The notes beneath the pieces were generated by a model. The model ran no database searches and was not told where the DNA came from. It saw nothing but the letters and a program-made list of their open reading frames with translations. Source: Victivallales bacterium (GTDB lineage Bacteria; Verrucomicrobiota; Lentisphaeria; Victivallales; SZUA-371). Taken from it: a stretch of DNA of 7,460 bases. Of this stretch, positions 4,253 through 7,460 are shown in pieces (the stretch's first letter is position 1; the number at the start of each line of letters is the position of its first letter). Location of the stretch: positions 1 through 7,460 of the forward strand of contig JAQUZV010000106.1 in NCBI GenBank assembly GCA_028691155.1. The letters run 5' to 3'. The position numbers and the translations under genes were made by a program.

Positions 4253-7231
4253 CTAATAGGTGACGGGAGGACCGAGACGGCGGTTCAAGTTCTCGAGCTG
4301 GGTCAGATAGATGGCGAAATAATCCAGGTAGAAGGCCAGGGGACGCGAAAAGTTCTTGCCGACGACGCCGTCGATAAATAACCGGCTGATCTCTTTCTCC
4401 CGGCGTAACACGTACTGCGACAACACCAGAATCTGGCGTTCCTCGGTACTCATGCCGGCCATAAGCCGGGCCAGCGTGTTGCGGGCCTGCGGCTGGTACA
4501 TCCAGAAATAGAGCAGGTCGACGGCATTGATGATCAGCATTTTTTCGAGATGGTTCTCTTCGGCGGCCACCGACCGGATCAGTGCTTTCGGCGACTTCAA
4601 CATGGTCATGACGTCCTGTTCGGGAAACATGATTTCCAGTCGGGCATAGCCGGCAAAGAGAATTTGCAGTTTCAGCCGGTAGTCGCGGCGGCGCAGCGAC
4701 AGGTTTTTGACCCGGTCGGCGTAACCTTCGATCACCCCGGCGACACAATCGGACGCCAGTTTGGAGATGACCGCGGCCCAGCTTTGCACGATGACCGCCA
4801 CGCCCACGACTCCGGCCAGAGAGAGAATGCCGCCGAAAGCCATGCTGAACCCGATGGCCAGGGGAATCGAGAAGAAGGTTCGGAACCAGTTGCCGACAAT
4901 CGCGGTGCGGGTGAATCCGCGCAACAGATTGTGCCAGTTGATATAAGCGCCGTTGGCCAGAGCAATGACCGTATAGGTGGCGATCGGATTGATTTCGGCC
5001 GTGACCTTCAGCCCCCGCTGCAACAGCAGCGTTTTGACCACATAATCCAGCAGCGGCACGGAAATCCCGGTGTACATCAGCGAATCGGCTACCCGTTGCC
5101 AACTGATGAAGTCATTCCATTTGAGCAGACTGGAGCGCTTCCAGCCGCCGCCGCCGAGCACCGCCTGGAGAATGTTGCGCCAGCCGGTGATGCCCAACCA
5201 GATAAAAGCGCCGCCGTAGGCCAGAACCCACCAGCTCCGGGTCAGATAAAACGAGAGGAAGGCCGGAATCAGCCCCGCCATGACTTTCAGCAGCATTTTC
5301 AGGTTGGAATTGAGATAGGCCGTAAATTCGCCGCGGTTCCGTCGCCGCCACCACCGGCGGGAACCCGGGGGGGACAATTGGTACGAGCCGCCCAGCGAGA
5401 CAATGTTGCCCGGAGCGCCCAGTTCCGCCACGCCGTCGTCCAGCACCCATTGATCCTGTCGGTGCAAGCCCAGGTTGCAGCATTGCAGCAGTTGCAGCAG
5501 GTGCCGACCCCAATCGGTCCGGGCCGTCCTTTTCCGATAACTGCGGCAGAGATGAACGCGGGCGGTAACCGGTAACGTTTCCCGCCGCAGCCGATGTCGG
5601 ATTGCCGCCGGCAGGGAATCGATCACCACCAGACCCATGCCGTGAGTTCGACCGGCGCGTCCGGCGGAATCGCTGCCGAGTCGGGCCAACAGCGGATTAT
5701 GGGCGTAAAAATCCAGCAGTCGCGGCAGCTCGCGCAGCATCTGCCGCAGTTGCGCAATGCGGTCGTCGCGATCGGGTTGTTCCGAGTCCTGCAACTGTCG
5801 GATGACCTCGCGGATGATTTGTTTGAGGTGAATGACGTTACCCTGATTCAAGGCCTGACGTAAACGATTGATTGCTTCGATGTCGCAACTTTCTTCCAGC
5901 AGGTGGTCTTTCAGATTGAATAACTCGAGATGGGTAATCCGGCCGTCGCACTCGAAAAGAATTTCCAGCACATCGGCCAGTTTCAATCCGCTGAGATTCA
6001 GCGTCAGCCGAAAACCGGTGGCGATGCGCCGCAGTCGTTCGATCAGTTCCCGGCGACTGTACCGATTGATTTCCGGCAGTTGCGATAAATCGGCGGGGGG
6101 CTGTTCCAATCGGGCGGTAACCAGATACTGTTCCCGGATGTAATCGCCGTTGATTCGGTTGAGACGGGCGGCAAAACGCTTTGCCGCTCCGGTGTCGTCC
6201 GGGGACGGCGGGGCGGTTTGTCGACGATCCCGAAGCGCCTGGACGGCGCGTCCGGCAATCAGTTCTGACAAGTGTTCGGGGGAGGGCTGTCCATAGCGGA
6301 CCGAGGCCAGAAATTCCTCGGGGCGCAACGGCGGCAGGTTGATTTCCAATTCGGCGTTGAGGGCGGGAAGTCCCGTGCGATTGAAGTCATCCAGAACTTC
6401 CAACAACTGTTTTTTACGATATTCGGCCGCCGCCATGCCTAAAGTCTGAAATTCCCTGATTTCGTTGCGATCGAGGAACCCGAGAAAATCGTCGGCACCG
6501 GAAAAACCGCGCGGCACCCAGATCATTTCCGCATAACGTCCGCGGTAGACGGTGGTCAGTTCCACCCCGATGCGCAGGTCGATCCCCATGATCTCGGCGG
6601 CGCGGAGCAGCTCTTCCGCCGCATAGCGGGGCACATAGTTGTAATAGATCACCTGCAACTGCCGGATCCCTTTGATCCAGGCGTCCATGACCAGATGGGT
6701 CGGGGTTTTACGCCCTTTGCTGCCGGCATCGTGAACGTGATCGTCAAAAGAGATCTGGTTCCATTCTTCGGGCATTTCCAACAGAAAATACTTTTTCAAC
6801 TGGCGACGGATGAAGCGCGGCGGCGCCAGCAGTGCGGTGCGCAGGTCATGGGCCAGTTGCAGTTGCCGGATCGGGTCGTGGCGTTCGCGAATCAGCTCCT
6901 TCATGATCTGCATCAACACCCGGGCGGCGTTGAGACGCAGTTCGCCGGGATTGCCGTCGACGATTTCATCCCGCAGCGACCGCAGGGCACTGAGCCGCTG
7001 TTCCAGCGCTTCCGGCGTCTGATCATGGGAGTCGAGCAGGCTGAGCATGGCGGTGATGACGCGGATTTCCATCGGGGCCGCCAGTTCCTTGATGCCGCGC
7101 GGATGAAAACAGGGATCGAACAGCTTACGCAATTGTTTTTGCGAGCGCGAGCCGTGAATAAGTTCTTCCAGATTGTTGGCCAGCGTGTAATCGGCTTTAT
7201 CGAATAACAGCCTGTGCAGTAATTTTTTCAT
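4253..7231 (-). CDS. Uncharacterised 992-residue protein: PHP-like N-terminal half fused to a multi-pass membrane domain
   Basis: I cannot assign a named family to the whole protein. Residues 1-155 look helical and soluble. Residues 160-245 resemble the start of a PHP phosphoesterase domain: FDDHVHDAGSKG (HxH, 165-167), TPTHLVMDAWIKGIRQLQVIYYN where TDH is normally found, and an IGVEL strand (E224). Strands follow at LTLNLSGL (409-416) and ITHLELFNLKDH (432-443). LARLGSDSAGRAGRTHGMG (515-533) resembles the late PHP GSDxH motif, with Ala523 in place of His. A basic patch, RRWWRRRNR (625-633), precedes hydrophobic segments near 646-664, 667-682, 713-737, 750-765 and 784-820, giving about four to six membrane spans. 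A helical tail of about 170 residues follows. The gene is monocistronic here. AGGA at 7237-7240, five bases before the ATG, supports the start. Confidence 0.9.
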   Translation of the reverse strand: MKKLLHRLLFDKADYTLANNLEELIHGSRSQKQLRKLFDPCFHPRGIKELAAPMEIRVITAMLSLLDSHDQTPEALEQRLSALRSLRDEIVDGNPGELRLNAARVLMQIMKELIRERHDPIRQLQLAHDLRTALLAPPRFIRRQLKKYFLLEMPEEWNQISFDDHVHDAGSKGRKTPTHLVMDAWIKGIRQLQVIYYNYVPRYAAEELLRAAEIMGIDLRIGVELTTVYRGRYAEMIWVPRGFSGADDFLGFLDRNEIREFQTLGMAAAEYRKKQLLEVLDDFNRTGLPALNAELEINLPPLRPEEFLASVRYGQPSPEHLSELIAGRAVQALRDRRQTAPPSPDDTGAAKRFAARLNRINGDYIREQYLVTARLEQPPADLSQLPEINRYSRRELIERLRRIATGFRLTLNLSGLKLADVLEILFECDGRITHLELFNLKDHLLEESCDIEAINRLRQALNQGNVIHLKQIIREVIRQLQDSEQPDRDDRIAQLRQMLRELPRLLDFYAHNPLLARLGSDSAGRAGRTHGMGLVVIDSLPAAIRHRLRRETLPVTARVHLCRSYRKRTARTDWGRHLLQLLQCCNLGLHRQDQWVLDDGVAELGAPGNIVSLGGSYQLSPPGSRRWWRRRNRGEFTAYLNSNLKMLLKVMAGLIPAFLSFYLTRSWWVLAYGGAFIWLGITGWRNILQAVLGGGGWKRSSLLKWNDFISWQRVADSLMYTGISVPLLDYVVKTLLLQRGLKVTAEINPIATYTVIALANGAYINWHNLLRGFTRTAIVGNWFRTFFSIPLAIGFSMAFGGILSLAGVVGVAVIVQSWAAVISKLASDCVAGVIEGYADRVKNLSLRRRDYRLKLQILFAGYARLEIMFPEQDVMTMLKSPKALIRSVAAEENHLEKMLIINAVDLLYFWMYQPQARNTLARLMAGMSTEERQILVLSQYVLRREKEISRLFIDGVVGKNFSRPLAFYLDYFAIYLTQLENLNRRLGPPVTY

Positions 7232-7236
7232 TCCGT

Positions 7237-7240
7237 TCCT
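7237..7240 (-). promoter_or_regulatory. Ribosome binding site of the 992-residue gene
   Basis: On the - strand AGGA lies five bases before the ATG at 7231. No in-frame alternative with a better site is visible nearby, and the probable promoter is about 60 bases further upstream, so the start call is consistent. Confidence 0.55.
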
Positions 7241-7299
7241 GTCCCAGCACGCTCTTTACTCACGCCGGCACATCGAAATCAAATCATATCATAACGTGA

Positions 7300-7328
7300 A
7301 TTATACCGCAGTTCAGGCTAAAATACAA
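7300..7328 (-). promoter_or_regulatory. Probable promoter of the 992-residue gene
   Basis: Read on the - strand, a perfect TATAAT (7305-7300) is preceded at exactly 17 bases by TTGTAT (7328-7323), which keeps the TTG of the -35 consensus. Transcription would start near 7293, giving a leader of about 60 bases. The -10 element is strong and the -35 is weak, which would suit an activator-dependent or low-level promoter. Confidence 0.5.
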
Positions 7329-7346
7329 TCAGTTATTGCTATTCCA

Positions 7347-7358
7347 GGGAAATTTCCC
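7347..7358. promoter_or_regulatory. Perfect 12-base palindrome upstream of the promoter
   Basis: GGGAAATTTCCC is a perfect palindrome lying 18 bases upstream of the predicted -35 of the large - strand gene. Its place and symmetry suit the binding site of a dimeric regulator, possibly an activator. No regulator gene is visible in the window, and I do not match it to a known operator. Confidence 0.35.
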
Positions 7359-7365
7359 CCTCGAT

Positions 7366-7415
7366 AACGGTCGGCCGGAACTTTTTTGCTTCCGACTACG
7401 GCCATGCCGACGGTT
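7366..7415. repeat. Long imperfect inverted repeat with nested hairpin
   Basis: AACGGTCGGC (7366-7375) pairs with GCCGACGGTT (7406-7415) at nine of ten positions. Nested inside, CGGAA (7376-7380) pairs with TTCCG (7390-7394) around a loop that contains six T's. Because the T-run is in the loop and not after the stem, it is not a standard terminator. It may be a regulatory structure, or a partial terminator for a gene beyond the right edge. Confidence 0.4.
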
Positions 7416-7460
7416 ACTGATAACGTGAAGAAGAGCTCACCGCGATTTTGTCCGGACCGG

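Noticed and set aside
4200..5102. 300-codon open frame on the - strand overlapping the end of the large gene
   Set aside because: It lies in another frame of the same strand. Its product is Arg and Gly rich with no hydrophobic pattern, whereas the overlapping frame encodes clear membrane segments.
4550..5575. 341-codon open frame on the + strand inside the large gene
   Set aside because: It is antisense to the 992-residue gene and its product is a low-complexity mix of Gln, Arg, Gly and Pro without domains or a ribosome binding site. The - strand frame has ordered motifs and membrane segments.
7313..7459. Open frame on the - strand entering from the right edge (48 codons)
   Set aside because: It could be the end of a neighbouring gene, but it runs across the palindrome, the inverted repeat and the predicted -35, and its product shows no recognisable feature. 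I left it out for lack of support.
7425..7460. Possible GTG start of a + strand gene at the right edge
   Set aside because: Only twelve codons are visible and there is no Shine-Dalgarno sequence upstream.

Overview
The window looks like a chromosomal segment from a bacterium of moderately high GC. It carries a conserved housekeeping cluster on the + strand (coaD, a yceD-type gene, rpmF, plsX, fabH). A very large, poorly characterised gene lies on the - strand and converges on it. The genes are compact, and I see no insertion sequence, tRNA, rRNA, CRISPR array or other sign of recent transfer. The taxon cannot be fixed from this sequence. A yceD-rpmF-plsX-fabH order occurs widely in bacteria. 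I suspect a PVC-type lineage such as Lentisphaerota or Kiritimatiellota, but only as a weak guess.

Layout. Positions 2-340 hold the 3' end of a gene that looks like a GPP34 (GOLPH3-like) protein, followed by a probable intrinsic terminator (401-424). A possible promoter (423-449) precedes coaD (565-1074) and the yceD-family gene (1090-1560), which are 15 bases apart. A 149-base gap (1561-1709) contains a consensus TATAAT element and a leader able to fold into several hairpins. It precedes rpmF (1710-1895), plsX (1898-2932) and fabH (2972-3964). A 288-base convergent gap (3965-4252) holds a bipartite AT-rich hairpin that probably ends fabH transcription. The - strand from 7231 to 4253 encodes one 992-residue protein. 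The last 229 bases (7232-7460) hold its probable promoter, a perfect 12-base palindrome and a long imperfect inverted repeat.

How the genes fit together. CoaD makes dephospho-CoA, the step before CoA. PlsX makes acyl-phosphate from acyl-ACP for phospholipid synthesis. FabH starts fatty acid chains by condensing acetyl-CoA with malonyl-ACP. YceD and L32 tie this lipid module to ribosome production. The part that falls outside known annotation is the 992-residue protein. Its N-terminal half resembles a diverged PHP-type metal-dependent phosphoesterase fold in which some metal ligands are kept and others are lost. It is fused to a C-terminal multi-pass membrane domain and a helical tail. This is the best candidate in the window for an undescribed function.
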